Source of the DNA: Phoronis australis
Taxonomy: Eukaryota > Phoronida > Phoronidae
Length of the DNA: 64,000 nt
Direction: 5' to 3'
Assembly (NCBI GenBank): GCA_002633005.1
Contig: NMRA01000004.1
Span: 2,151,935-2,215,934, forward strand
In this document: positions 40,301-49,350 of the stretch, one piece after another
How positions within the stretch are numbered: the first letter of the stretch is position 1
Layout: each line of letters opens with the position of its first letter
The notes under the pieces: model-generated
The model's database searches: none
What the model saw: the letters and a program-made list of their open reading frames with translations, nothing else
What the model was told of the DNA's origin: nothing
Program-made: the position numbers and the translations under genes

Positions 40301-41529
40301 AAGCCTTAGTGAATCACTCAGAAACTCGTAATACTCTCTTTGTCAAACCTTATCTTAAGACGATTTCCAAAGCAATCCCGTCATTATTGCCAACACGAAA
40401 AATGAATTTGGTCTTTTGGGCATTTGAAGACTATTTTAAATACGACAAATTTGTTAAGAATTGATGGCACAAGAAATAAAACGTGTAATAAGCATTACAA
40501 AAAGAAGTAGGTTTCGGGCGCAAACGCTGTGGACCATAAATAAGTACATGTAGGTCTCTTAGAAAGAGATCAGTAGTTAAGTTGTGGTGGTGTAGTGGTA
40601 ACTCACGCACGCTCTATCCGCCAGGTCGTGAGTTCGACTCTTATGTTCTTGCGGGTTTTTTCTGTTCGACACGTCCTTCCTTTTTTTTCTTGCCTCTTTT
40701 GTCTTCAGGAATCAAGGAAAATGCTTGATTTTTAGAGGTAAAAACAGAAAAATTTCTTGGGCAAACCCCCCCTCACGACCTCACCCACTTCGGTGCTATG
40801 CGCATCTACAATCGTGGTTCAGTTTGCGCAAATGCTTACAGCCGGACACAAAGTTGGGCCCCCCCTTGTGATATCCTAGATCCGCCACTGAAGACAATGA
40901 AAACCCGTTCAGGGAAACTAATTAGAGTCAACCATCAACACACTTACGCCTCAATTTATGACATCAGGGGTGGATCAAGGATTTTGAATTCGGTGGAGGG
41001 CAGCGTATTAGCCAAGATTTTGCCATTCAGACATTCTCACTTCCGAATTGCCATATGGAATCCGGAAATTTTAGGGGAAGCATGCCCCCCTTGACCCCCT
41101 CTAAATCCGCTTCTGGACAGGCAGACATTTATCAATGTTCATCCACAACAAACACAATATAAAACGTTGCACATTACTTTCAGGATGTCAAAGTCACCGA
41201 AGGTAGGCAAGGAAGAGAGCGATGAAGAGACAGAGAAACGATTATACCAAGATATGCTGAAGGAAGCTGGCCATCGTGTTTCCGACAGTGCCTTCAAACT
41301 ACCTTCAACTGCGCTTAAGGCCAAGCGTTCACCTAAACTGAGCCCCTTGCCGCCAACTTCCGAGACAAGCAACGGCACAACGTTGAACGTTGCCAGTAAA
41401 GAAGCCAGTGCGCGAGGCACGACGCCTAATTCGATGAGCGGTAGAACTGAAATGTCTACAAATAGTGGCGTGTCATCAGATGCGAGCGAAAAGACGACTG
41501 TAAAGCAATCCGATAGCACGTCTCTTTGA
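22271..41529 (+). CDS. Tetraspanin with extended acidic cytoplasmic tail (eight exons)
   Basis: Predicted exons: 22271-22336, 23125-23361, 25583-25657, 33233-33334, 34682-34897, 35438-35521, 39056-39177 and 41184-41529. All have GT-AG borders and matching phases. They give about 415 residues with the tetraspanin order: TM1 (TVLMYFLGLFWLFGWTTFCI), small loop, TM2 (GFILMSVGILSVVFGVVGCV), TM3 (FLGVLVLVMTLSLVAGFSTI) ending YRNE, a large extracellular loop with CCG, a TCC doublet and two further cysteines, and TM4. Tetraspanins organise other membrane proteins into plasma-membrane or vesicle microdomains. Members are usually 220-300 residues with a tail of 5-20. Here the tail is about 140 residues, begins with acidic runs (DEEEKDDE) and is rich in Ser/Thr. 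The start is the first ATG before TM1. A 5' UTR exon or promoter was not identified. The gene is surrounded and invaded by TIR elements, none inside an exon. Confidence 0.88.
23125..23361 (+). CDS. Tetraspanin exon 2 (rest of TM1, small loop, TM2)
   Basis: The acceptor is ...AATGCCTTAG and the donor GTATGT; 79 codons, phase 0. TM1 continues LFGWTTFCIGWNFV. TM2 is GFILMSVGILSVVFGVVGCV followed by GITKRAHKLIYV, equivalent to the family's GxxGCxG-x-x-(K/R) segment. Confidence 0.88.
23661..23747. repeat. Dispersed repeat, copy 1 (intron 2)
   Basis: TGAGCGCGGCCCT then AAAATAA(G/A)ACCACGTGAACC and TAAGCGTACATCGACAG. The same string recurs at 26701-26778 in intron 3, in the same orientation and with a small deletion. 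Confidence 0.75.
25073..25400. repeat. Duplicated (CATCGT)n-rich unit in intron 2
   Basis: Two successive units of about 165 bp (25073-25239 and 25240-25400). Each starts GACTGTAG, contains a CATCAT/CGTCAT microsatellite, and ends GTTAATTT(C/T)GCCAAGT(G/T)TCGCTCA. The microsatellite was duplicated together with its flanks. Confidence 0.75.
25583..25657 (+). CDS. Tetraspanin exon 3 (TM3)
   Basis: 25 codons between acceptor TTTTCCTTCTAG and donor GTAAGT. Encodes FLGVLVLVMTLSLVAGFSTI and LYRNE. The Tyr-Arg-x-Glu at the TM3 exit is common in tetraspanins. Confidence 0.85.
26701..26778. repeat. Dispersed repeat, copy 2 (intron 3)
   Basis: Second copy of the segment at 23661. It lacks the TACATGTACAG insert found in the first. 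Confidence 0.75.
30525..30628. repeat. 26-bp tandem repeat, four units (intron 3)
   Basis: The unit is AATAATTTGTCGCACTGG followed by TCTCATGC. The first copy has TCAAAC for TCGCAC and the last has TCGTGC. A small minisatellite. Confidence 0.9.
32613..32746. mobile_element. 134-bp MITE with CATGGGCGGCGC ends (intron 3)
   Basis: Starts CATGGGCGGCGCAGCACTG and ends with the inverse GTGCGCCGCCCATG. An internal second head (ATGGGGGGCACAGCACTGAA) shows that the left part is partly duplicated. Confidence 0.7.
32840..33140. mobile_element. Partial second copy of the 3361-4113 element (intron 3)
   Basis: Shares GGAACTATTTC(T/C)GTAACA-type, GAAAGTCACTC(A/G)GCGAC and GTCGTGAGTCGAGG blocks with 3860-4113. 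It ends TTTTAGAACGACTC, like the other copy's right TIR. The N at 33109 sits in its G-run. Confidence 0.65.
33233..33334 (+). CDS. Tetraspanin exon 4 (start of large extracellular loop)
   Basis: 34 codons between TTTTCAG and GTAAGA. Helical loop segment ending EFTAFWDYYQTV, which leads directly into the CCG exon. A second GT three bases earlier is possible but fits the consensus less well. Confidence 0.82.
34185..34377. mobile_element. hAT-like MITE remnant (intron 4)
   Basis: Left end CAAAGGCGGATTCGGGG, right end TTCTAGATCCGCCACTG. A second truncated head of the same family (GGACGGATCCAGGATTTT) lies at about 34418. No target duplication remains. Confidence 0.6.
34682..34897 (+). CDS. Tetraspanin exon 5 (CCG loop core)
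   Basis: 72 codons, acceptor TTGTCTCAG, donor GTATGC. Starts HQCCGALSFKDWEN, the diagnostic CCG motif. It then has PSTCC and DLNACLKD. With GC in exon 6 this makes six loop cysteines, enough for three disulphides. Confidence 0.92.
35438..35521 (+). CDS. Tetraspanin exon 6 (loop end and start of TM4)
   Basis: 28 codons, acceptor CCATTCCAG, donor GTAAGG. GCLSQTYKSV supplies the last loop cysteine. HSAGLVIAYGVFQ enters TM4, with the polar/Gln pattern typical of TM4. Confidence 0.88.
39056..39177 (+). CDS. Tetraspanin exon 7 (TM4 end and acidic tail start)
   Basis: Acceptor GGTCCACAG. IFGIAAVIVMICYLKKNEMD completes TM4. DTSDEEEKDDES follows. Donor GTTAGT leaves two bases (AA), and exon 8 supplies the G, restoring Lys. 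If this donor were not used, the frame would run into a stop about 8 codons later, giving a short-tail form of normal tetraspanin size. Confidence 0.83.
39885..40890. mobile_element. 1.0 kb hAT-like element (intron 7)
   Basis: Left end CATAGGCGGATTTAGGGGGG, right end ATCCTAGATCCGCCACTG. The flanks are AAGAC on both sides, a likely 5-bp target duplication. The head and tail resemble the repeat inside the 11609-13010 duplication. No transposase frame. It encloses a tRNA-like pol III promoter at 40588. Confidence 0.7.
40588..40640 (+). repeat. tRNA-derived SINE-like A and B boxes
   Basis: TGGTGTAGTGG (40588-40598) matches the A-box consensus and GAGTTCGACTC (40630-40640) the B-box consensus, at tRNA-like spacing. 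T-runs follow at about 40655 and 40680. The acceptor stem does not pair, so this is not a tRNA gene. Confidence 0.6.
40965..41115. mobile_element. hAT-like MITE just before tetraspanin exon 8
   Basis: CAGGGGTGGATCAAGGATTTT to CTAAATCCGCTTCTG, with the family's block TTAGCCAAGATTTTGCCATTCAG. The flanks gacat/gacag are a near 5-bp duplication. It ends about 70 bp before the exon 8 acceptor. Confidence 0.8.
41184..41529 (+). CDS. Tetraspanin exon 8 (long cytoplasmic tail, stop)
   Basis: Acceptor TTACTTTCAG; the phase matches exon 7. The 114-residue frame is charged at first (KVGKEESDEETEKRLYQDML), then Ser/Thr/Pro-rich (SPKLSPLPPTSETSNGTT), and ends SDSTSL before TGA at 41527. The terminal Thr-Ser-Leu fits a class I PDZ-ligand pattern (S/T-x-hydrophobic). 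It is probably disordered. Confidence 0.75.
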
Positions 41530-41704
41530 AACAGCATCGGTGTTGAAGACTAGTACGTTTTTTGTACCTAGTGATCTAGTACACCTTACACTAGATCTTC
41601 GTGTAGCTCTCACACACTCACCTTTTTAATAACTTCAAGTGTTACATTATTGCCCTCTGCTTTATCCATTGTCAGTGCGATAATTACCTTGAACCTTGAA
41701 TTAC

Positions 41705-43509
41705 AGGAGAATCCCACCCAAAAAAAACAACCGAGTTTGTATCAATTTGGATCGAGTAGTTCCCCTCGATAACAATAAATACAGCTCTTTTATCTGACAT
41801 CTAACGCACAAAGAGGCATTGAAATTAACCAGTGACGTCAGAGGTTCGAATGCAGTCTGATCAGCAGTTGACAACACACTTACACTGGTGTCAACTTATC
41901 GCTTGATTTCATCGTTTTACACCAATAAATCATCAAAATTCGGTGTAGAAGCCTTACAAATTCATCGAGTCATTGAACGAACGTGTTCTTTTATTCCGGA
42001 TTTTTATGTATTCGAACGTACCGTACCCTATAAATTCGGTAGGCCAATTTACCAAGGTCGGTCGCGGGAGTTTGGGATCTTTTAGGTGATAAATTCAAAT
42101 TATTCGTCCCCAAAATACAGACAAGAGAGCCAAAAAAATGTGCACGTGGTTGAATTAGCCGCGAAACTGCAAATCTACTTACTAGCTCGTCGGGCGCGAA
42201 GTCAGGTTACCCTTCCAAAGAACCGTCAAGGCAAAAGTCGTACAGTAAAAATGATTCGAATAATGTATATGAATATCTAAAAAAAGATTCCCCCAACGTC
42301 TGACCAAAGGATACAAAGTCGGGTTATTGTTTCGCAACAGCTTTCTGTTAGCACACACTGAATTATCATGCGCTCACGCGGCTTCGGTGCCCGGTCACTT
42401 AGTTTAATAATTGCATCTAAAGACGGTAACGCACTGATTTATTCGTTGCTTGTTTCTCAAAACATTTGCACTCACGAACACTCCAAAGGCATTACAAATT
42501 GTATCTAGTGAGACAGAATTTGATTCAGTTTTATAGAAGCATTGGTTAGGGTGAGAATATTTCATTTTGAAAAAGAACACAATAATAAAGTACGTCAACG
42601 TGGCAACTCGCAACCCCGACTTAGACGAGTGCTTATCCCACGAAGACTTCACAGGTTCTCAAGTCGATCGTTGGGTTATACAGGCTATCAGTTCGAACCG
42701 GAATACACTGATCAAGAAATAATAAAGAGGCTCCGTAAACGTGCACAGACAACGGAACATATGGATAGTTCCGAAAACCGTTTGAATGACTTGTCATGGT
42801 GTCAGTGAGCTTACTGCACGGTTATGGAAACGACGGACGATTGCGTTTGATGCCACGAAATTCCGCAAGTGAAACGCTTTGAAGAAGCGCAGATGTGTCT
42901 CACGGACCATCCTGGTTTTGCACCGCATCTAAACAGAGGTGTTCTTATGACGTTTTTTTAGGGCTGAGAAAAAGAAGTGGCGAAAACATCCTACACCCAG
43001 GGGACCAAAGAGAAGCCTGACGAACGAGTCAGTCATCAAACAGATTATAAAAAACATTATGTTCTCACGCCTTGTATTAATGGTAATTGTTTATATTTTC
43101 ATGGCCAACTATAATTCTCCATGATCAAAAAACTGATCAACAACCGATCCGACGAAATGCCGGCCACTGACAGACCCAGAGAAGTTTCATCGCCTCATAC
43201 TTGGTATTAACGGTGTGCTTTTCATTCTTCACCACCGCGAGCCACTTTCGAAGCATTATGGGCTCTCAAGCAAATCTAAAAAAACACGATATACCTGCTT
43301 TCCTCGCAGCTTCATAGTTCACGCAAGCCGGAACGATACATCACACTATAGCGGCACTCACTCTGCGGAAGGACCACTGACGTCGCTGCGTCGTTTATCA
43401 CCTTCCTCACAGGTTAACGCGGCACCTGTCGGGGAGGTATACGAAGTGGTGTGGATATAGACCGATTAAAACGGAAAAAAAGACTAATTAAATCGGGTGG
43501 CATTCTCCT
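41705..43509 (+). mobile_element. TTAA-flanked TIR element, copy B (1.8 kb)
   Basis: Left end AGGAGAATCCCACCC preceded by TTAC (a mutated TTAA). Right end GGGTGGCATTCTCCT followed by TTAA. Inverted relative to copy A at 17246-18899 and longer by about 150 bp. It contains the decayed P2X7-like frame at 42542-42961. It starts 175 bp after the tetraspanin stop, and the first AATAAA downstream of that stop (41774) lies inside it. Confidence 0.85.
42542..42961 (+). pseudogene. Decayed P2X7-intracellular-domain-like gene inside copy B
   Basis: One frame runs from 42542 to TAG at 42959-42961 with two TGAs. It reads GYQFEPEYTDQEIIKRLRKR, then DLSWCQ, a TGA at 42806, AYCTVMETTDDCV, a TGA at 42848, CHEIPQVKRFEEAQ, and CLTDHPGFAPHLNRGVL. 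The order W-C-x-C-x-x-C...C-C-x-E-I-P...C-I/L-T-x-H-P-G-F...L-N...VL is that of the zinc-coordinating domain at the P2X7 receptor C-terminus, found in many stand-alone invertebrate proteins. Both TGAs fall where cysteine (TGT/TGC) is expected. There is no receptor channel part. A later frame reads RLILGINGVLFILHHREPLS (about 43190-43250) and is shared with copy A. It is disabled, and whether it came with the element or was captured cannot be told here. Confidence 0.65.
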
Positions 43510-44359
43510 TTAAGCAGAGTAAGCAGAACAAGTAGCAATTTTACCCGTAGTAAGAATTGTTGTTGACTCCTTGTGTTTATTAAAACTTTTCATTCTTTTC
43601 AGTGTGAAAGGAGTATTATTGTTTTTACATGTATGGACTAAACGCGTTTTGGGTTATTATTGAATGGGATAGACCTTTTTAATTTACTTTAGTTTTGACC
43701 GTAACTACACTGTATAAAATTCCGAAATTCGTTACATTTTGTAATATTATTACGAGAAGCCAGTTCTCATCGTTATATCCCAGACATTCGTTGAAACCCA
43801 TGTCCGTGGCTTTGCCTGTTCAATTTTCCACTTATTGAGAATGATTCAGTTCCACTGAGACGACCGTTACGGTTTCGCATTCCCGCTGAGGATAATCTCA
43901 GAACTTTACCTTTCTCATTTTGTCCCGTTAGTTAATGAAATCAATGATTGCCATTATTCGATTAGACCATTTATATGATGTTTTGTTAGGATTACGCTTA
44001 ACACAAAGTCCGTTGTTTGCACAAAGTAAGTGTTGCCCTGTTATAAGTTTTATCCAGTTATTCCTATTTTAACTGTGAACATGCCATGCTTGTTGAAATG
44101 TATACTTAATCGAAATTATGCATTAAGTTTTCCTTAAACTGACTTTCTCAATACATAATCGCTAACAATAATGAAGAATGTCCACAATGGACAGCATAGA
44201 TACATGTACATGTACCATGTATGTACTGTATAAATTTAACATCCAATAATTACACAGCACGTCTCATCAGCCCACAAACAAATCATTTTTACTTTCTCTT
44301 TGTAACTGTTAAGCACAAAGTTAACCATACAAAATACGCTGCAATAGACACTGTCCGTG

Positions 44360-44641
44360 TTACATTTGCGTCGAACAGTTGTCTAGTCCGGTATCGTCAG
44401 GATAAAATACGTCGCTAGAACTCTCGTCCATTTGCAAAGACAATTGAGTTGCTGAAGACAGTGACCCCGTTGAGGGATCAAGGGGGTTATCGAACGCAAG
44501 ACCACTTTCCAACGACTCAAGTGATACACTCCTTCTCCTGCATAAGTTCGAACTGAAGTTTGGACTGTCATTGACCTCATCCATAACTACGCTGCATCCA
44601 CTGTCGGACGTTGTAGGGTTGTGCGTGTTTTCGTCGGTTTT
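44360..44641 (-). CDS. Terminal exon of an acidic Ser-rich protein
   Basis: Acceptor CCTTTCTTTTAAG, 93 codons, then TAA. The residues run KTDENTHNPTTSDSGCSVVM, then CRRRSVSLESLESGLAFDNP, and end SDVFYPDDTGLDNCSTQM. RRRSVS is a basophilic-kinase-type site. The composition is that of a disordered cytoplasmic tail. It joins in phase 0 to the exon at 46855-47042. Possibly the 3' end of the Hv1-like gene upstream on this strand (52161-55273); otherwise a separate gene. An AATAAA on this strand at 43576-43581 could end the transcript. Confidence 0.5.
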   Translation of the reverse strand, partial: KTDENTHNPTTSDSGCSVVMDEVNDSPNFSSNLCRRRSVSLESLESGLAFDNPLDPSTGSLSSATQLSLQMDESSSDVFYPDDTGLDNCSTQM

Positions 44642-44752
44642 CTTAAAAGAAAGGAACTCACATTTTATGGACTGTTACACGTGCAAACTCCCTCCATTTT
44701 TTGTTCGCACGCCAAACTTTGCAATTTAATTCGACGTTTGAAAAACCTCGCG

Positions 44753-44898
44753 CAGAGGGGCGGATCCAAGATTTTGAGTGAGGGGGTGCAGGGCAGAATA
44801 TTAGCCAGGATTTTGCCCGTCAGACATCCACACCCCCGAGCTGCGTAATGGACCCTGGGAAAATTTAAGAGGGACATGGCCCCAGAAATCCGCCACTG
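44753..44898. mobile_element. hAT-like MITE
   Basis: CAGAGGGGCGGATCCAAG to GAAATCCGCCACTG, with the internal block TTAGCCAGGATTTTGCCCGT shared with 19071 and 63815. It lies in the putative intron between the two acidic-protein exons, about 110 bp upstream of the 44641 acceptor on the minus strand. Confidence 0.8.
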
Positions 44899-46854
44899 GT
44901 TCACAAATATTCCGTGAAGCGTTGCCCTAGCCGATTGACGTATTTGCATGCAAACGAACAATTGAATGCAAATTCCACAACAAACATGTAGGACATATGA
45001 TGTTTAGGTACTCGACAATTAGTTTTCCATGAAATGGAAAGCCTTGAAATAATTCGCGACTCCGTGCAGGTTTTCATACGGTAATTCGAGTTTGCTCCTC
45101 AATACCTTCCACATACGGAAAAATAGGTCAGCAACAAAACGACGCCCATGTCACTAGTATTGACTTTTTGTCGGGGGTGTGTATAAAACAAAGCCGGGGT
45201 TTGGCTTTTACATAATGAGAAAACACCTTTTTTGAAAAAGGACTCTTTATGTAATAGGCTGCGTGTCAATTTCAAGTCACTCGTGGTCGTTAGTAGTGCG
45301 CTACATGTACAGTATGTTGGGCGATAGCCTGAACTGTGGGCGCTTAATTGGAAATTCTTAAAAGTTGAGGGGAACACTTAGTAGAGCAGTGGACACTTAT
45401 TATGAAACACTTCAGAGGTAGATAGTAGGCGCATGCGTGGGCATGCTTGTACAGTAGTCGTCAACCTGAGTGTTTGCGGCAAAAAGATATTGAAAGACTG
45501 CAATAGCAAGAAAATAATACGATTGGCAAACTCCATCCACTAGGGGTGACTTTACCACCTTCACTGTACTACCCAGAATCACTTTGTTTTTTGATTGCCC
45601 ACTTCAGCCGGAACAAGATTTTTTCTACTGGAGTCTGAGAATTTGAGGCGTGATCCGGGGAGCGAAAATTGGCGCCGGGAAGTGTATGAAGAGAATAAAA
45701 GGTTTGCTAACCACGATTTCGCAGTACCTGTTTAGCTGCAATAGCTGAGACTAGGGAACATCGACCCGGTGAAACATCGGAACAGGAAAATATCGGGTGT
45801 TATATTCGCTGGGAGTTAATTAACTTTATTAAATTCATTGTCAAAAAATGACAAACGGACGCTTACAGACCGCCGGAGTCAAGCCGATATACTTATCCAT
45901 TTAGGACTGTCACTGTTTTCTTTTGATGTGCAGCTTTGGAATGGTGTGCACGCGTGAGTTCACGCGGTTGAATCGCTGGAGTCTCCATCCTACACTTTAG
46001 GTTGGCAACAACAGGTGACAGACGACTCACGTGGCGTGCACGTAGCCCCAGAGAGAAGTAAAGGGTTTGAGAATTTCTTGGCTACTCAAATAATACTTTG
46101 CTTAAAGTAAAGAACTGGTCGTCGTTTGACGATTAATGGTGTTGTCATTTTCATGTTTGCTGGCTGTCTTTTGTAATAAAAAGAGGCACATTTCCAAGTC
46201 GCGATCGCCTGCTGGTACCGCTTGCGCGCTAACGCGACCGACCAGTGCCGCAGCGCGATATCAGGGATTGTCGAGGATATTTGTTATTAAGGACATCTTC
46301 CGTGAAAAACGAATGTCTTTCCAACACGAAGTTTGGTAAGTTAATCGTTTAAGAATTAGTAGAATCACCGCTGTTTTGTACCGTTTTTCTCGTGTTATGC
46401 CGTGGTCTGGATGTTTCTTTGGCGCATCCAGAAAATGTTAGGCACTGAAACGCGTCATAAACCCATTCTGCATTATCCCATGTTCACGTGACATGCTTAC
46501 AAGTCATCGGCAGGGCTGTTCTTGGTTAGCGATATTTTTCTCTTGTAGTGGTAACAACCAAGGTACTACCCGGCAGAGTCTGTCTGCGTAAAAACTAAGC
46601 TTGGATACATTGGAAATTCCAGATTGCATTTTGCGACTTGACACGAGCTGGCAAAAATCTCGGCTCCCATGTCTAAATTTCAGGTCGCAAATGTGACCTA
46701 AAGGTACAGCTCGTATGTCAGTTCCGTTAGAGAATTGAAAGACGTTATTCCAGCATTGCTTATAGTGCTGGGAAAACAGTTGTCATATACATATATCAGC
46801 TCGCAACATAGAGAGACTTCACCATACTAGCTCAATGCATAAAGATTAGCTTAC

Positions 46855-47042
46855 ATGTGAGTTACGATGCCTGGCTTGACTTTGTTCGTGATCGACTACA
46901 TCTTCGATGTCAGTATCGGAAAAATCGTCATCACTGGCTTCGTTAAATGTCGAGTCTTTCGTCCCCAGCGTACCAATCATGGTCATGGATGCAAATGACG
47001 TAAGCATCGCTAGAGGAAAGCTTCGTCTTCTCATTTCAACTC
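46855..47042 (-). CDS. Internal exon of the same acidic protein
   Basis: Acceptor TTGTGGTTGTAG (phase 1 entry), donor GTAAGC after RHRNSH (phase 0). Encodes VEMRRRSFPLAMLTSFASMT, then a strongly acidic stretch EASDDDFSDTDIEDVVDHEQ. The phase-0 exit matches the exon at 44360-44641. The Hv1-like exon at 52161-52276 ends in phase 0, so at least one further exon would have to lie between it and this one. Confidence 0.45.
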
Positions 47043-48807
47043 CTACAACCACAATTTTAGTAACTGTTCACGCAGGTAAGGACACGGTCTTTTAGTGTAA
47101 GGCGGTAGGCCTACATGTATAAACCACCATCTGACAAAATCATTTTTTAATTAGGCCAAAGTACATGTCGTTCTTACAGTGTAAAATAAACTGGAAAGCG
47201 TCGAAATTCTTCAAAGTTTCGAAGCTCAAAAGGACAACTAAATGTCCCTTTCTTCTAGAAATTGTGTTCTTTTACAAATGACCAAGCAGCGGCTTGGCGC
47301 AAAAACGTCCCTAAAAATCTGACTTAAATTCGACAAATTGTCATCCATCGCAACTGTAATTACACTTAATCGCAAAGCACTTCTGATAAGGAGTTACTTT
47401 AATTTAAAAACTAATGTACTTCAAGTCATAGAACTGATCTCGTTTTCTTCCTAATACTCCCATTAGAAATGCTTTCTGATCTTTGGGTGTTCTGACAGTT
47501 TATCAACAGGCCTATAGCTTGAAACAAAAGCTCAACACGCTGGCTTCTCTCGCTGAGTACAGTTATACATATCAACCACATATCTACGAACTAGCGAGTT
47601 CCAGATTTATCAAAGACTTCCAATGAGTAAGGTTTCCAATAGCTTGATGCTAATTTTTGAATGTTTATTTGTAAGTGGGTCTCTGACTGAAAGCTGCTTG
47701 TATACACTGACACCTTCAAATTGGGGCCTATGATCAAAAACATTGGGCCAACCTTAAAGTGATATCAAGAAAAAGATTTAGATTTTTTTGAGCCAGGCAT
47801 CTTCTTGTTGTACATCGTGCATCAACTACAAGTAGTAAAAACTGGCTCTCGGAAAGACAGCAAATGCCCATTGAATGCTTGCAATCCCCTTTATCTCTGG
47901 TGGCCGTCTTTCTAAATGTCGTAGATAAGGCGGAATCCTCCGCGTGAGTAGGAACGTAGCTGAACGCGGTGGTCCAACTTCAGTCTACCCGAACAACACG
48001 CTTAATGAACGCGGCTCACGGATGTGTTAACTCTGTATTGACTTGGGCCTACATCTTCATTTCGCCATAGGAAAAGTTACAGTCGCTTACGGTATTATCC
48101 GAAATACAAGGCCACGACTTTACTTATTGTCTGGACGTTTGCTTTCTAGTGGGAACAAAACCATTAATTTGGGTACAATAAGGGCGTCATCAAAATGCAT
48201 ACCGCAGTCAGAGCTGTAGTTTCAACAGCAGCATGCAGCACCCGGCCGCTATACCGTACCCAGACAGAGAGAGACTATCTGCGCGTTAATGTTCGCTATT
48301 TCGGAATTCATTTAAAAATACCAATTCCGTTCATTTTAGTTTAAATCTACATAAAACGCATTTTCACGCGCGTTAGTTCAGTCGAAACGTTAACCCAACT
48401 TATGCTCTTCTACCACACAAGTGCTGCAGTATTATGGGCACACATTCGACTGCTATGCGTAAATGGGTTTCCGTGGAAAGCCTGCCCTCTTTCTATATAA
48501 AATTAAACATAACAGTAAAATGAGACAAATACAAATGGGACTGAAACTTACGAATGTTCACATTTCAGTGATATCTTTCGACTAAGGAAACTCATGCTGT
48601 GCTCTAAATTGGTTAACGTACAGGAAAGAGCATAGTTTAATGTTCTCATGACCTCTAAGGTCACAGCTTTTTATTCCGGGTAATACGGTACAAGACAGTG
48701 TTATCCATGAAAGATTAGAATCACGAGTTGCCGATAAAATTGTCTTCAGGAAGTCTGGTTGTTCTGCCGTGTTCGTTTCCGATTCATTTTCTGAGTTTTG
48801 CATATAA

Positions 48808-48893
48808 ACTTCGTTAAAATCGCGACAAGACGTTTTGTTTTAAAGTTTGATAAAGGTACGCTCGTAGTTTTGGAACAGTCTCCTTTCACTTGC
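48808..48893 (-). repeat. Inverted duplicated segment, arm 1
   Basis: On the minus strand it reads GGAGACTGTTCCAAAACTAC and onward, conceptually GDCSKTTSVPLSNFKTKRLV. It matches 49266-49350 on the plus strand at about 80 percent over some 75 bases, without gaps. Confidence 0.6.
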
Positions 48894-49265
48894 AGGGGGG
48901 GGGGTTCATTCAAGATTATTTTGTACACCAAAAGGGCCAAAAACTAGCTAGGTAAGAAATAGACAATAAAGTCATTTGGTATGTTGAAAATGACACATTT
49001 CTGCTAAAGATTTTGGAATCGCTCTTGACCAGTCACGAAAAACCTGTGTTGAATGAGCAGGTCGCAGGTGTGCACGGATTACTACCGTGTGTTGCATTCA
49101 CACTCCCCACTTGTATGACCCTCTTCCCCCTGCCACGTGTATTTCCCTATTTATTTCGCTATTTATATGTTCATCCCACTTATGGCCATGTGATGAGACA
49201 TGCAGTCTCAAAATATAGATAGTGTTTTAATTTGCTTGTTTGTTATGTCTCTCGGTGTTTTATTG

Positions 49266-49350
49266 CACACTCGAGGAGACTGCTCTGAAACTACGAACGT
49301 ACCAGTATCAAGCTTGCGAACAAAAAGTCTAGTCGTGTTTTTAAAGAAGT
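49266..49350 (+). repeat. Inverted duplicated segment, arm 2
   Basis: Reads GGAGACTGCTCTGAAACTAC and onward, conceptually GDCSETTNVPVSSLRTKSLV. It is the partner of arm 1, about 0.4 kb away in inverse orientation. I do not recognise the peptide. Confidence 0.6.

Noticed and set aside
40580-40660. tRNA gene
   Set aside because: A and B boxes are good, but the 5' and 3' ends do not pair into an acceptor stem. Treated as a SINE-like relic.
42806-42850. Selenocysteine recoding of the two TGAs in the P2X7-like frame
   Set aside because: They replace metal-binding cysteines, but the frame lies in a decayed transposon whose sister copy also has a stop and a deletion. Simple decay is more likely.
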